This document shows, piece after piece, positions 24,887-35,000 of a stretch of 64,000 nucleotides of DNA; the stretch's first letter is position 1, and the number at the start of each line of letters is the position of its first letter. The stretch lies in the NCBI GenBank assembly GCA_037447655.1, contig JBBHKE010003441.1:1-64000 (forward strand), given 5' to 3'. The position numbers and the translations under genes were made by a program. Source of the DNA: Zygnema cylindricum (taxonomy: Eukaryota; Streptophyta; Zygnematophyceae; Zygnematales; Zygnemataceae). The notes beneath the pieces are model-generated. The model was given only the letters and a program-made list of their open reading frames with translations. It did no database searches and was not told where the DNA came from.

Positions 24887-25300
24887 TAAATACCATTAAT
24901 GAAAAATAATGTATTGGTTTGGAGGGCATATGATAATGGATTGAGTACAAAATAAGTTCTAAAAATATAATAAAAAAAATAAATTTGAGATGTAGTGGTT
25001 AGTTGTTATGTTTTGTAGTTTCATTTTGTCAATTAGGAGCAATTCAAATACATTAAAATAATGAAAAACAATTCAAATAAATAAAAATAATAAGTAACAG
25101 TACAAAAAAAGGAATTTAAATTGGTCAAGAATTTAAGATACTCATGTAGTAGTCAGTTTGTGTTGTTCATAGCCTATTTCAGCTATGGATCGCTCACGGA
25201 AACACCCACAAACTACCTCAAAAACAACTTTGTTTCAGACAGCTTTGACTGCTCTATAATTAACAAAATCACCTCAAACAGCATCAATGTGGAGTATACC
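24887..25300. other. AT-rich intergenic DNA
   Basis: No gene seen. The stretch 24940-25110 is similar to 780-1068 on the far side of the copia array (motifs ACAAAATAAG, AAATTTGAGATGTA, GATTCAAATACATT-like). Confidence 0.55.
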
Positions 25301-26300
25301 ATAGACACTGTAAACTCCCAAAGTTACAGATAAATCCACTGAGGAATCTAGTAGATATAAGCTCCAAAGTTTCCCAAAAACAACAGATAAATCCACCGAG
25401 GAATCTAGTAGATATAAGCTCCAAAGTTTCCCAAAAACAGCTGACAGCTTCTCAAACTAATCAGGTAGACTTCTCACAAAATTACATAGAAATAGCAGAT
25501 CAGACTAAAACTTCACACACATATAATTTAACAACAGATAAATCCACCGAGGAATCTAGTAGATATAAGCTCCAAAGTTTCCCAAATACATGAATCTAGT
25601 AGATATAAGCTCCAAAGTTTCCCAAATACAGCTGATAGCTTCTCAAACTAACCAGGTAGACTTCTCATATAATTACATAGAAATAGCAAATCAGACTAAA
25701 ACTTCACACACATATAGTTTATAGATCAGTGAATACATCCACAAAGTTTCACATCAAAAAATTAATCAAAGTGATCACACTAACAGGTCAAAGTTGCACA
25801 AAAACAATTTTCCATGTCTTTGATTAACTTAGCTGTGATATCACAATAATGTAAGTCCTACAAGTTATACTCAAAGAGTTCACTACTGTATGTACGGAGG
25901 CATACAAGCCGTACATTATCTACCACCTACCTAAATTACTACGAATATACCCGAATAATTCGATGTATGCCAGAATGATTTAATCTATACTAATAAACTA
26001 ATTAACAAAAGGACAAATCACCGTTCAACCAAGTATTTACATCGACATCTCCGAAAAGTCAACTTGCTCATTCACTTGTGATCTTCGTTTGACTCTCGTC
26101 CACCGACTTGATTCATAGCAACAGCAGCTGCGTTGTCAACTTCGTCACAGCTGCGTTGTAACATACCTCGACATATCCAAAAATAACCGCAGCTTCGTAG
26201 AAGGTGCGTTGTTTTATTTAAAGTACACTTGTCTCAAAGAGATCCGCCTTACCGGCGGCGCATATTTCAACGTTTCGTACATTTCAAGTCGGATCGTTTC
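25300..26300 (-). repeat. Decayed LTR related to the plus-strand copia
   Basis: The reverse complement shares order and motifs with the LTR at 9165: a TCGGA..ATGTAAATA..TTGGT.GAAC segment, then the palindromic ATGTACGGC..TGCCTCCGTACA segment, then a TAGGACTTA segment. Within it, 25320-25740 contains repeated blocks of about 58 bp (AATCTAGTAGATATAAGCTC occurs four times), showing local tandem expansion. No adjoining gag-pol is visible, so it is either a solo LTR or a fragment. Limits are approximate. Confidence 0.55.
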
Positions 26301-27149
26301 GCGATCCGCCGTCTATTTTTTACTGCGTAGTCACGCCACTTGTCATGCCGCATGTCGTCGGACATTTTAGTTGTTTATATTTAGGCGTTAAGACCGGCAG
26401 CCGCTACACTAATTTGTATTTGGGTATTATTGGGTTTTGCAGGACCGTACGACGTGTACCGTACGACCTACATTTTCAGTGATTTCCGGGATAACGATTT
26501 GGATCGTACCCGCGGTCCTACCGTACGACGTATATTTTTCCGCGATTTCCGCCGACGGCGGATTTGATTATTTCGCTTCGACCGTACGACTTACGCCGAC
26601 CGGAATTCCCGCGGCCACGACTTACCGTACAATAGATATCTTACGCGATTTTTGCCGACGGTGGATTCGATTATTTTACGTCCACCGTACGACTTACATT
26701 ACCCGGAATTTCCGCGATTACAAATTGGACCGTACTTTCGGTCCTACCGTACCTACTTTCATTTCCGGAAATCCCGGCCGACACCAATTTTTAATCGTTT
26801 CTCGTAAAGTAGCATCCCGGCCGTCGACGCTGATTATGTAATTTTCGTAACTTCGCATCTGGACCGTCGACGCAAATGACAGACGAATTCGCTGTCAGTT
26901 CTGACGAAGCTACGCTATTGGACTATTTTAAGTCGTGAACCATTTGGAGGTTCACGCATTCACATGTAGATAGGAAGGGTTTTAATCCGTAGGTTATAGA
27001 TTTTGTAACGTAGGGCATAGTATTTCGGCCTCCTATTGGTCGAATCCAAACTTGACGCAAATATTTACATAGCACGCTGTACTCTGATTGGCTTGTTTTC
27101 GCTAGGCGTAGTTTTGGTTACTTAGTTCATTTCGCATCATTTCCTGCAC

Positions 27150-27742
27150 ACAATTTTCAAGTGCAGGAATTATTCATTTGATTTATTTTCAGTATTGAGG
27201 ATTCTGTGCAGCCATCTTTTTATTTGTGAAATTGTCCGGACAGCTTAGAGGCGATTTTCTGCCTTTGCGTGAAGCGTCTAGTTTTCTATTATATTATCAT
27301 ATCTTGTAAAGCCTTACAAATTAATCTATACGGCTTCGGCTAAGACCTACACGGTTTCCCTTCACTTTTCTCATCTTTTGAGTGGATTTCGACCGCGATC
27401 TCACAACACAAACTTCTTTTCCCGATTGTGGCTGAACTTTAATTAGTGTGGAAGTTGCATGTTGGGATTATTGTTGTGTTGTTTTTATTTATTGTGATTT
27501 TGTATTTATTTCTATTTGGCTTTTGCGCATCTTTTGAGTTTGGTTATCTCAAACCTCATAAGTGTCGGGCATATTGTCATTTGCGGTTTTTATTTATCTT
27601 TCTCGGTTGTTTATGCTTGATTTATTATATTTAAGTATAAATTCAGATTATCCTTGATAAGATAACTCCTGCAAGGAATATAAATAGACCGTGGGGCCTA
27701 GTGGTCATCCATCGGCTTAGTATTCCTGCACTTGAAAATTGT
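27150..27742. repeat. Long-range inverted repeat inside gypsy LTR region
   Basis: The arm at 27150-27170 (core CAATTTTCAAGTGCAGGAAT) is perfectly complementary to the arm at 27722-27742 over 21 bp. The second gypsy copy has a perfect 15-bp inverted repeat with a different sequence at the matching positions (48605-48619 and 49072-49086). Pairing is therefore conserved while sequence is not. Confidence 0.75.
27679..27687 (+). promoter_or_regulatory. TATA box of gypsy element
   Basis: TATAAATAG, about 35 bp before the conserved inverted-repeat arm at 27722. This suggests that transcription starts close to that arm. Confidence 0.5.
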
Positions 27743-28293
27743 CGTATTTTCTTTTCTCCTTTGTTTGTTTTTATTTCAATTTCGGTTTCTTTTTATTTAA
27801 AGAAAAAAAAAATTTAAGAAAAAAAAAACATATCAAAAATATATATTTATAGATACATTTCTACAAAATCTATAACTAGCTTTTCATATATAATTACCAT
27901 TTGCTTGTTTGTTGACGTTTTATCTTATTGGCCAATTTTCGGCCAACGATATACTACACTACTTAAGTATTTGGTTTTTGTTTTCCCCATTTTCCTTGTT
28001 ATATATCTTGAGCATCGTTTGCTCACATTCAGACGTACTTCACCAAGGAGTGGAGTTAGTGGAGCGGATCCGTTCTTGGGAGCGCTGCAAAACTTCGGTT
28101 ATAGCGAACAACCGCAGTTCACCCTTGGCAATCACCAGATTGCTAAGAGTGTTATGTAAGTATCACGATGCCTTGCGGGTACAGGCGCGTGTTAAGGTAG
28201 TCGGTTGATCGTATAGAGGGATCGTGTTTGGAGTGGATTAGTGTTAATCCACTTGTATTGAGCATTGCATTCGTCCAGCTTTCCTTGCCTGCT

Positions 28294-28536
28294 ATCTGGC
28301 CCTGAGTGGCCTTGGCTGAGTTTGCTTTGCCCGGAGTGGGAGTTCTTTCATAGATCTTGCCGTTGGAGGCATTGGTTAGCATTTTTGTGGATTGTGCCGC
28401 TTTAGATCTGCACTTGGGAGTGCTTGGATAGTAAGTTATTTGCCTTTATAGATCTGGCCCTTCGGCCTTGTCCCCTTGTTTGCAGGGTAGAAGGTTTTGG
28501 TAATACGGCTTCCTGATAGATCTGGCCATCGAGGCC
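28294..28536 (+). other. Five-hairpin leader array of gypsy element
   Basis: Five short stem-loops, each led by ATCT and the last four by TAGATCT: GGCC/GGCC (28298, 28308), TGCC/GGCA (28358, 28368), GCAC/GTGC (28410, 28420), GGCC-CTTC-GGCC (28456) and GGCC/GGCC (28524, 28532). The second gypsy copy has the same five at 47010-47253 with compensatory changes (for example GACC/GGTC for the last, and a five-pair GCACC-GAAA-GGTGC for the third). It lies between the promoter and the gag start. A role in RNA packaging, dimerisation or translation is an inference. Confidence 0.7.
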
Positions 28537-28647
28537 CTGTTAGGGATTGATTGGCTGATTGGACAAAAGAGTGGTGTGGCCTGGCATTTGAAGCATATCG
28601 GATAGATCGGTTTTGTTATCTGGTCATCATTTGGTGTTATCATTTTT

Positions 28648-29340
28648 ATGCCCACCAATTGGGATAATCTTGATTATCCTGTCGGAACCACTCGATCGTC
28701 GGCCTCGTTTAGGCCCACGGAATCCGGACCATCAGATTTCTCTAGTCTTTTGGACCATCCTTCCCTAAATATCTCGGGTCAAATTTCCCCTTCGGTTCGA
28801 TCCACTCTCACCTCAGTATCTTCCTTATCATCAGTCTCTTCCACATTTTTCGAAGAGGAATCTGACCGCGATTCCCTTGACGGGTCGGATTCCGATTCAT
28901 TATCTTTTTGGTTTCCGCAAATTTCCAAGCTTGTTTTATCTCCAAGCATTCCATTATTGGAAATGGCTTCCACATCCGAGGGGGGGGGCCGCCTTCATTT
29001 CTGTTTTTCAGGAATGAAGGATACCATGACGTTATCGCATTTTCGAATGCTATTCGATACCGAAATGCGTGATCTTGCATTTCGGTACCAAGATCGGTTC
29101 GACCTACGGGTCGCTTTCTCTCTCTTAGGTCGTTACCTTCGAGGTTCAGCCCTTACTCTTTATTCTCGCAAGTATGATTCCGTACTTGCGATGACAGAGT
29201 TCTCTCCGTCTTTTGCTGGGAGTCCTGCTATTATAGGACAACCAGAAATTCCATACCACCGGCTATCCCGGAAGTCCTTCATCTCAATGGCGATGTTATT
29301 ACAGCAGCAGTTGCGGAAATACCGCAACAGTTTGCTATAG
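28648..29340 (+). CDS. gypsy ORF1, gag N-terminal part (frameshifted)
   Basis: The ATG at 28648 starts MPTNWDNLDYPVG; the second gypsy copy starts MPTSWDNLRYQSG at the same place, which supports the start. The first 110 residues are Ser/Thr-rich and acidic. From about residue 115 the capsid-like region begins (MKDTMTLSHFRMLFD, RYQDRFDLRVAFSLLGRYL). The frame runs off at about 29265, where one base appears to be missing relative to the second copy (IPFQAAFPEVLDAQG there), and ends at 29340. The true protein continues in the next frame. A single recent indel is more likely than programmed frameshifting, because no slippery signal is seen and the second copy is in frame. Confidence 0.75.
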   Translation: MPTNWDNLDYPVGTTRSSASFRPTESGPSDFSSLLDHPSLNISGQISPSVRSTLTSVSSLSSVSSTFFEEESDRDSLDGSDSDSLSFWFPQISKLVLSPSIPLLEMASTSEGGGRLHFCFSGMKDTMTLSHFRMLFDTEMRDLAFRYQDRFDLRVAFSLLGRYLRGSALTLYSRKYDSVLAMTEFSPSFAGSPAIIGQPEIPYHRLSRKSFISMAMLLQQQLRKYRNSLL

Positions 29341-29372
29341 CCGCACGTGCTGGAATTCCAGCACGACCAGCG

Positions 29373-32048
29373 ATGACGATCCCTATATTGGATCCGCTCT
29401 CTGTCATGTTTGAAATGTTGCAAGCGGAATACCGTATGCAAAACCCTGACCAAGTTCGCGAGTTAATGAACTTCGAACGGAAGTTAGGAGAGACTGCCCC
29501 TGCCATGCGTGCTCGCATGGAAGCTCTTCGTGAAGCATTGCCGGACTTAATGTCGGATGCTGAAGCTGTCCAAAAATTTGTAGGACAGTTTCCGAGTCAG
29601 TCTAAAAAATTCATCCAGAGTCACCTGACTCAAACATATGGCTTGAAGTTCACTTTCGATCAAGCCGCCCAGCATGCCGTGGAATACGAAATGCAAAATT
29701 GTTGGTGGGAAGCCCATGACCGACCTAAAGCGGTCCCGAAAGAACCGATTGTTCCACCATGGAACAATCCTCGTCCTAACAACCGGCCTCCTAAAGTCCC
29801 GGCCATGGGAACCCCACCTGTTGCTCCCGGAAACCGATTATGTTTCCGATGTGGGAAGACCGGGCATGATGCCCGAATGTGTCCAGACAAATCTGCTACC
29901 TGTACACATTGCAAGCAAACCGGACATTATGTCCATCGTTGTCATATAAAAAACCCGGAATATTCATATCAAAACCAAATTAAGAGTGGTGGCATCCCAG
30001 CTCGATCCGCAAGGCCGGTTCAACCGGTTAAAGAACCGGAAAAAGACACCACTCCACCTAAGGTATCTCGAAGAGAGAGAGAGCGCTTAGAAATGCAAGA
30101 GCAAATGGCGGCTATGATGAAAGAACAATTCGCAGCTTTCATGACCCAAATGAAGCCACAATTTACAGGCATGGCTCGCACCGTCGTACACATGCCCACA
30201 TTAGCAGGTCGAATCTTACGAGATTCCACCATCCGACAACGAGAGGCTACGTTCGACAAAGGTTCGACCGATCACAATCGTGACGGTAAAATACCTAATA
30301 CGCGTATTCCTTTGTCCTTCACTAAAGAACCTTCTCCTCTCTTGCCCGAAACCGCTTCAGCCATCGCGGCTGAAGCTCTCAACATAGTGGATCGAACTAT
30401 ACATGAGGCACACCGCGTGAAAGAACGCTTGTGTATTCTATCCGCTATGATTTCCGACTCACCGAGAATCTCCCCTATCTCTTTACTCTCCGATAGATCA
30501 GCTGCAGCTGCCGCGCTACAAGCACTTCAGCTGCACAGAAATCTTGCTGCTATTCAGCCTATTTCCATGGAGGAGCGAAAGTCTCTCGATCCTCACATTA
30601 GTTTTTTGGATAATGCGAAGGGTGCATTGCTGATCAATGGTATAGCCCCTTCCCTGCCTCTCATGGATACGGGTGCAAAGCCGGTGATATTGGGCTCTAG
30701 CTTTGCACTGAAGCTTGGTCTAACTCCGGACAAGCTTCAGTCCACTTCTACTCGGTTGTTAACATCGGCGGGTACAACCGAACCGGTCCTAGGAATCACT
30801 AAGGAACCGCTGGTTTTCAGGTTCCAGAACGAAACGGCCACAGACTTTGCTGAAATCTCGGTTCATGCTCTAGTCACTAAATGTAGTGACTATGAATGCC
30901 TAGTGGGGCAGGACGTTATATTTCGTGTAGGGGGTGGTGTTGACATGCATGATCAGACATTTTCTTATAGGCCCACTAGCTTCCCGGAACGCAAAATATG
31001 CATTCCGCTAATTTCCGCTAGGAAGCCCATGCCTATTATGGCGAATTCGGCCACCTCCATACCTGCATTTTCAGGGAATTCGGTGGGGGCCGAAATATTT
31101 CATTCATTGTCAGCAGAAGAAATTTTGCCCGATAGTTCTTACTTAACAGAAATTTTCAGTGACCCAGGTTTTCTTATAGATACGAGGGAATTTGACCGAA
31201 TCTATAACCAAACCTTGTCAACTCCACTTTCTCCGATCTCTTCCCCAATCTCAATTCCTACAGACTCTTCTGGGTTTCTTCCCATTGATTGGAATCCGGT
31301 CCAATTGAAACCTCATCCAAATGGATTAGTGATTTTGGACCTTTTCGCTGGAATAGGCACTTCTCTCCTTGCATGTTTGCGGAACGGATTATTAATCCGA
31401 TTTTATTATTCGGTGGAGATTGATCCGTTAGCACGGAAAGCACAATTACATCATTGTAATCTGTTGCATTCCCAATACCCGCATTTGTTACCAAAATCTG
31501 CATACGAGCATATGCATACTGCCCTCCCACAAGACATCCGGATTGTGGGCAACCATCACTTACTGGAGATTGGTCCAATCGATCTAGTTTTTGGCGGATG
31601 GGAGTGCCAGGGAATGTCTCGGGCCGGGAAAGGTCTCGGATTAGCCGATCCCCGCACCAAATTATTTTTTGAGTTGGTTCGCATCCTGCATTTTCTACAA
31701 ACTTTAGATCATCCTATGGGGTATATCTTGGAAAATGTCGCGGCCTATAATGATCCAAGACCTACGGTTTTGGCTGATTATCAACGAATCGAACAATTAA
31801 TTGGTCCGCCTCTTATTATTGACGCGGCTCGCCATGGTTCACTAGCACACCGGGTTCGCTCCAAATGGACGAACCTGATCGATATTGGTAGACTCCGGGA
31901 GGCCAACTTGTTAGTTCGTCCTCCTCCTACAGACATTCAGGCTGCCCTTCTTCCTTTTCATAAGGTGCAGCCTTGCATTCAAAAGGACTGTCCCCCTAAT
32001 TTCAGTGTCAATGTCCCGGGTGAACCTCTCAAGGTGCTTCCTACCTAG
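29373..32048 (+). CDS. gypsy ORF1: capsid, nucleocapsid, protease, DNA methyltransferase
   Basis: 891 codons from the first Met of this frame; homology begins upstream at about 29265. In order: capsid C-terminal region (YRMQNPDQVRELMNF; residues about 18-110), two CCHC zinc knuckles (CFRCGKTGHDARMC and CTHCKQTGHYVHRC, about 157-190), a basic linker, and a retropepsin-like protease with LMDTGAKPVILG (Asp about 432). A cytosine-C5 methyltransferase domain occupies residues about 650-865. It shows motif I DLFAGIGTSLL, a cofactor-acidic VEIDP, motif IV GGWECQGMSRAG (Cys about 745), the ENV motif VI (Glu about 787) and an SLAHRVRSKWTNL motif VIII-like segment. Motif IV has Glu-Cys-Gln instead of the usual Pro-Cys-Gln. 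The target-recognition region is short. The domain would transfer methyl groups from S-adenosylmethionine to cytosine in DNA. It is colinear with gag, so it could be packaged with the particle. Confidence 0.85.
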   Translation: MTIPILDPLSVMFEMLQAEYRMQNPDQVRELMNFERKLGETAPAMRARMEALREALPDLMSDAEAVQKFVGQFPSQSKKFIQSHLTQTYGLKFTFDQAAQHAVEYEMQNCWWEAHDRPKAVPKEPIVPPWNNPRPNNRPPKVPAMGTPPVAPGNRLCFRCGKTGHDARMCPDKSATCTHCKQTGHYVHRCHIKNPEYSYQNQIKSGGIPARSARPVQPVKEPEKDTTPPKVSRRERERLEMQEQMAAMMKEQFAAFMTQMKPQFTGMARTVVHMPTLAGRILRDSTIRQREATFDKGSTDHNRDGKIPNTRIPLSFTKEPSPLLPETASAIAAEALNIVDRTIHEAHRVKERLCILSAMISDSPRISPISLLSDRSAAAAALQALQLHRNLAAIQPISMEERKSLDPHISFLDNAKGALLINGIAPSLPLMDTGAKPVILGSSFALKLGLTPDKLQSTSTRLLTSAGTTEPVLGITKEPLVFRFQNETATDFAEISVHALVTKCSDYECLVGQDVIFRVGGGVDMHDQTFSYRPTSFPERKICIPLISARKPMPIMANSATSIPAFSGNSVGAEIFHSLSAEEILPDSSYLTEIFSDPGFLIDTREFDRIYNQTLSTPLSPISSPISIPTDSSGFLPIDWNPVQLKPHPNGLVILDLFAGIGTSLLACLRNGLLIRFYYSVEIDPLARKAQLHHCNLLHSQYPHLLPKSAYEHMHTALPQDIRIVGNHHLLEIGPIDLVFGGWECQGMSRAGKGLGLADPRTKLFFELVRILHFLQTLDHPMGYILENVAAYNDPRPTVLADYQRIEQLIGPPLIIDAARHGSLAHRVRSKWTNLIDIGRLREANLLVRPPPTDIQAALLPFHKVQPCIQKDCPPNFSVNVPGEPLKVLPT

Positions 32049-32092
32049 TTTCTTACCCACATTCACATGCATTCTCTAATGACGGTCCTGGC

Positions 32093-35000
32093 ATGCTCCG
32101 AAACATTCATACCGGTGAGCTCGAAGAGCCTACCTCTACGGAACGAGAACACCTAATGCATTTCATTCCCGGCACTACTGCCGCTCCTGGTCTTACTGAA
32201 CGTCAAAGATGCACTTTATTAGGTCGTGTCATGGACCCTCAGTCTTTGTCTTTTGTTTTAGGTCTTGGGTTTGCAGCTGGTCGCCACTCTCAGGCACATC
32301 CGTCTCAACCAGCTGGGGGGGGGAATGCATCACTAAGAAAATCTTTCCGTCCCACTCTCCAAGGGACCACATTTCAATTTTTCCTCTTTCCTTCTCCAAT
32401 TCCACCAGTTCCGGAAATCTCTGTCTACGATTTCCTCAATCCTAGCCATATGTCCTGGTCTATTCCCGCATATACGGCTGTCCAGTCTACAAGTCCCATG
32501 CATATTCCACCCACTCCTCATTGGAGTGCTGCTTTTCCAACACGCAGTTGGAATCATTCGGTTAATTGCCTTAAACAGACACCTGTAGCTTACGAGTTAG
32601 GTCAAACGCTTATCGCAGATGAGCAGTTGGCCTTTGCACAAGCCATGGAAGCTATGACGACCGAAAATCCTGATGCTCCTAAATGGAAATTCGGCACAAA
32701 TCTAACAAAGGCCGAACAAGAGTTACTGAATGACGTAGTTTTACGAAATATCGATGCCTTTGCCTTTTCTATGAATGATTTGGGTCGTCACACTGCTTAT
32801 AAAATGTCGATAGATCTCGAAGATGATCGCCCTATATTTAAACCGAAACATCGTTTGTCAGAAACTGAATGGGAAATGGTAGACAAGCGATGTGCTGAAC
32901 TAGAGGAAGCTGGCCTAATCTATCGGTCAGACTCCACATTTGCAGCTCCCACTGTCATGCCTCGGAAAAAAGATTCCGAGGGAAATTTTACTGAACGTCG
33001 AATGTGTGGTGACTATCGTGAACTAAATGCTAGAACAGTTCAAGATCGTCATCCCATGCCTCTTGCCGAAGAAATATTTGATCATGTAGGCGGAGCAAAT
33101 TATTTTAGTATCCTTGACCTCCGTCAAGGATTCAATCAAATCGAGATAGAGGAAAAAGACCGGCATAAAACTGCCTTTTGGGGTAGCGACGGCCGATGGG
33201 AATGGGCCGTAATGCCATTCGGACTGAAAAATGCTCCGGCAGTATTTCAAAAAGTCATGGACTCCGTTCTTGGAGGCTGTAAGTTTGCTAGATGTTACAT
33301 CGATGACCTCATCATTGCCTCGGCTACTATCGAAGAGCACGCTGCTCACATCGAATGGGTATTGACTGAATTGAAAAAGGTCGGATTAAAATGTCATCCA
33401 GCAAAATGCACCTTTGGAGCCGAGGGAGTGCCTTACCTCGGCCATTTTATCTCGGCTGAGGGAATCACTCCTCTCGAAGCAAAGGTAGAGGCAATCAGTA
33501 AATTGCCTGCTCCCACGGACCTCACTAGTCTGCGAGCTTTTCTCGGACTTGCTAATTATTATCGCAGGTTTGTATCTAATTTTAGCACCATCGCATCTCC
33601 GTTAAACGACCTTCTCAAGAAAGAAGTGGCGTTTATATGGGGTCCCGATCAGATTTTCGCATTTCAAAAATTAAAAACCGCTTTATCAAGTGCTCCAATT
33701 CTCCGTCCTCCCAATCACAAACTCCCTTTTTGTCTTCAAACAGACTTTGGGAAACCCGGAATCGCTGCCATTTTGACACAAAGAGAGTTGAGCGGAGAGG
33801 AATACGTAGTAGCTTACGCGAGTAGAAGCAATAACCGGGCTGAATCAAATTATAGTAGCTACGAAGGAGAGTGTCTAGCCGCGGTTTGGGGAGTCGTTCA
33901 CTTCCGCCATTATTTGTACGGAAAACCTTTCACACTCTTAACTGACCATCAACCCTTACATTGGCTAATGACGAACGATAAGCTTTCCGGGAAGTTAGCC
34001 CGATGGGCTTTAATCTTACAAGAATATGACGTTGAAATAATTCACCGACCAGGTCTGCTTAGTCTAAACGCAGACGGAATTTCCCGAAATCCTTTGCCCC
34101 GAACAACAGATAACGGAGTTCGACAGGATTTCGATGACGACGATGTTCCCGTCATGTCAATGGGTTCTTATCTTACTTACTGCCTGGCGTCTATTCCAAA
34201 CCCCCGTCCCGCCACCGATCCTTGGCGTGATGGGCCTCTCATTCTTTTCCTATCCTCCCAGACCTTCAGGTCCGGCACCACCTCTGATGAAGAAGATAGA
34301 GTGAAAAAGAGGGCCAAAAGTTACCTTTGGCTCGGGGGATCTTTAGTTCGGTTGTTGGCAGACGGAAGCCATAGGCACGTTCCACGGCCTACCGAGCGTC
34401 TTTCTCTCATTGGGCAGATTCACACCGAGCTTGGTCACTACGGTACCAAGCGAACGTTAAGTCTAGTTCAGGCACGGTATTGGTGGTCAGGAATGCAAGC
34501 TGATGTCGCTGCTATTCTACACAAGTGTGCCACCTGCGACCGTCTCCGAACTTCTTTCTCTAACCGACAGACTACGCTCCAACCTCTACCTATTAGAGGT
34601 TTATTCTATCGATGGTCGGTCGATCTGGCCGGACCTTTTTCTATCTCGCGTAGGGGTAAACAATATATTATGATTATGATTGAAAATTTCAGTAAGTGGG
34701 TAGAAGTCGTAGCCCTGCCTCACAAGACCGCTAAGTTAACCACCACAGCTTTTAAGGAACATGTCCTTATGAGATACGGTGCCCCAGCCGAGGTCCTTAC
34801 GGATCAAGGTACAGAATTTCGGGGAGAATTTCAAGAGATGCTTGATGAGGCTCTCATCGATCATCGTCGTACTAGTCGGGATCACCCCCAGGCCGATGGC
34901 CTGGCTGAACGAGCAGTCCAGACATTTAAGCGTGCCTTGCGTAAGCATTGCTTAGAAAAACACATTTCAGTTTGGGACGAGTCCCTCGGTTACATTACCA

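Larger units (their letters stand above)
26400..28020 (+). promoter_or_regulatory. LTR-like promoter region of the gypsy element
   Basis: This region aligns in order with the sequence upstream of the second gypsy copy (reverse complement of about 49900-47640), so it belongs to the element, probably as its 5' LTR. 26440-26830 is built of degenerate repeats with ACCGTACGAC and CGCGATTTCCG motifs. 26934-26956 forms an 8-bp hairpin. A good TATA box, TATAAATAG, lies at 27679-27687. The exact LTR ends and the primer-binding site could not be placed, and no matching 3' LTR was found. Confidence 0.6.

Noticed and set aside
26437-26841. 134-codon open frame with TVRPTF-type repeats
   Set aside because: It reads through degenerate ACCGTACGAC repeats of the LTR-like region and has no counterpart in the second gypsy copy.
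27446-27634. Hydrophobic 62-codon frame that could be a small membrane protein
   Set aside because: It lies in the U3-like part of the gypsy promoter region, just before the TATA box, and is T-rich by composition. The second copy does not keep it.
29240-29373. Programmed ribosomal frameshift in gag
   Set aside because: No slippery heptamer is seen, and the second gypsy copy reads the same region in one frame, so a one-base indel is the simpler reading.
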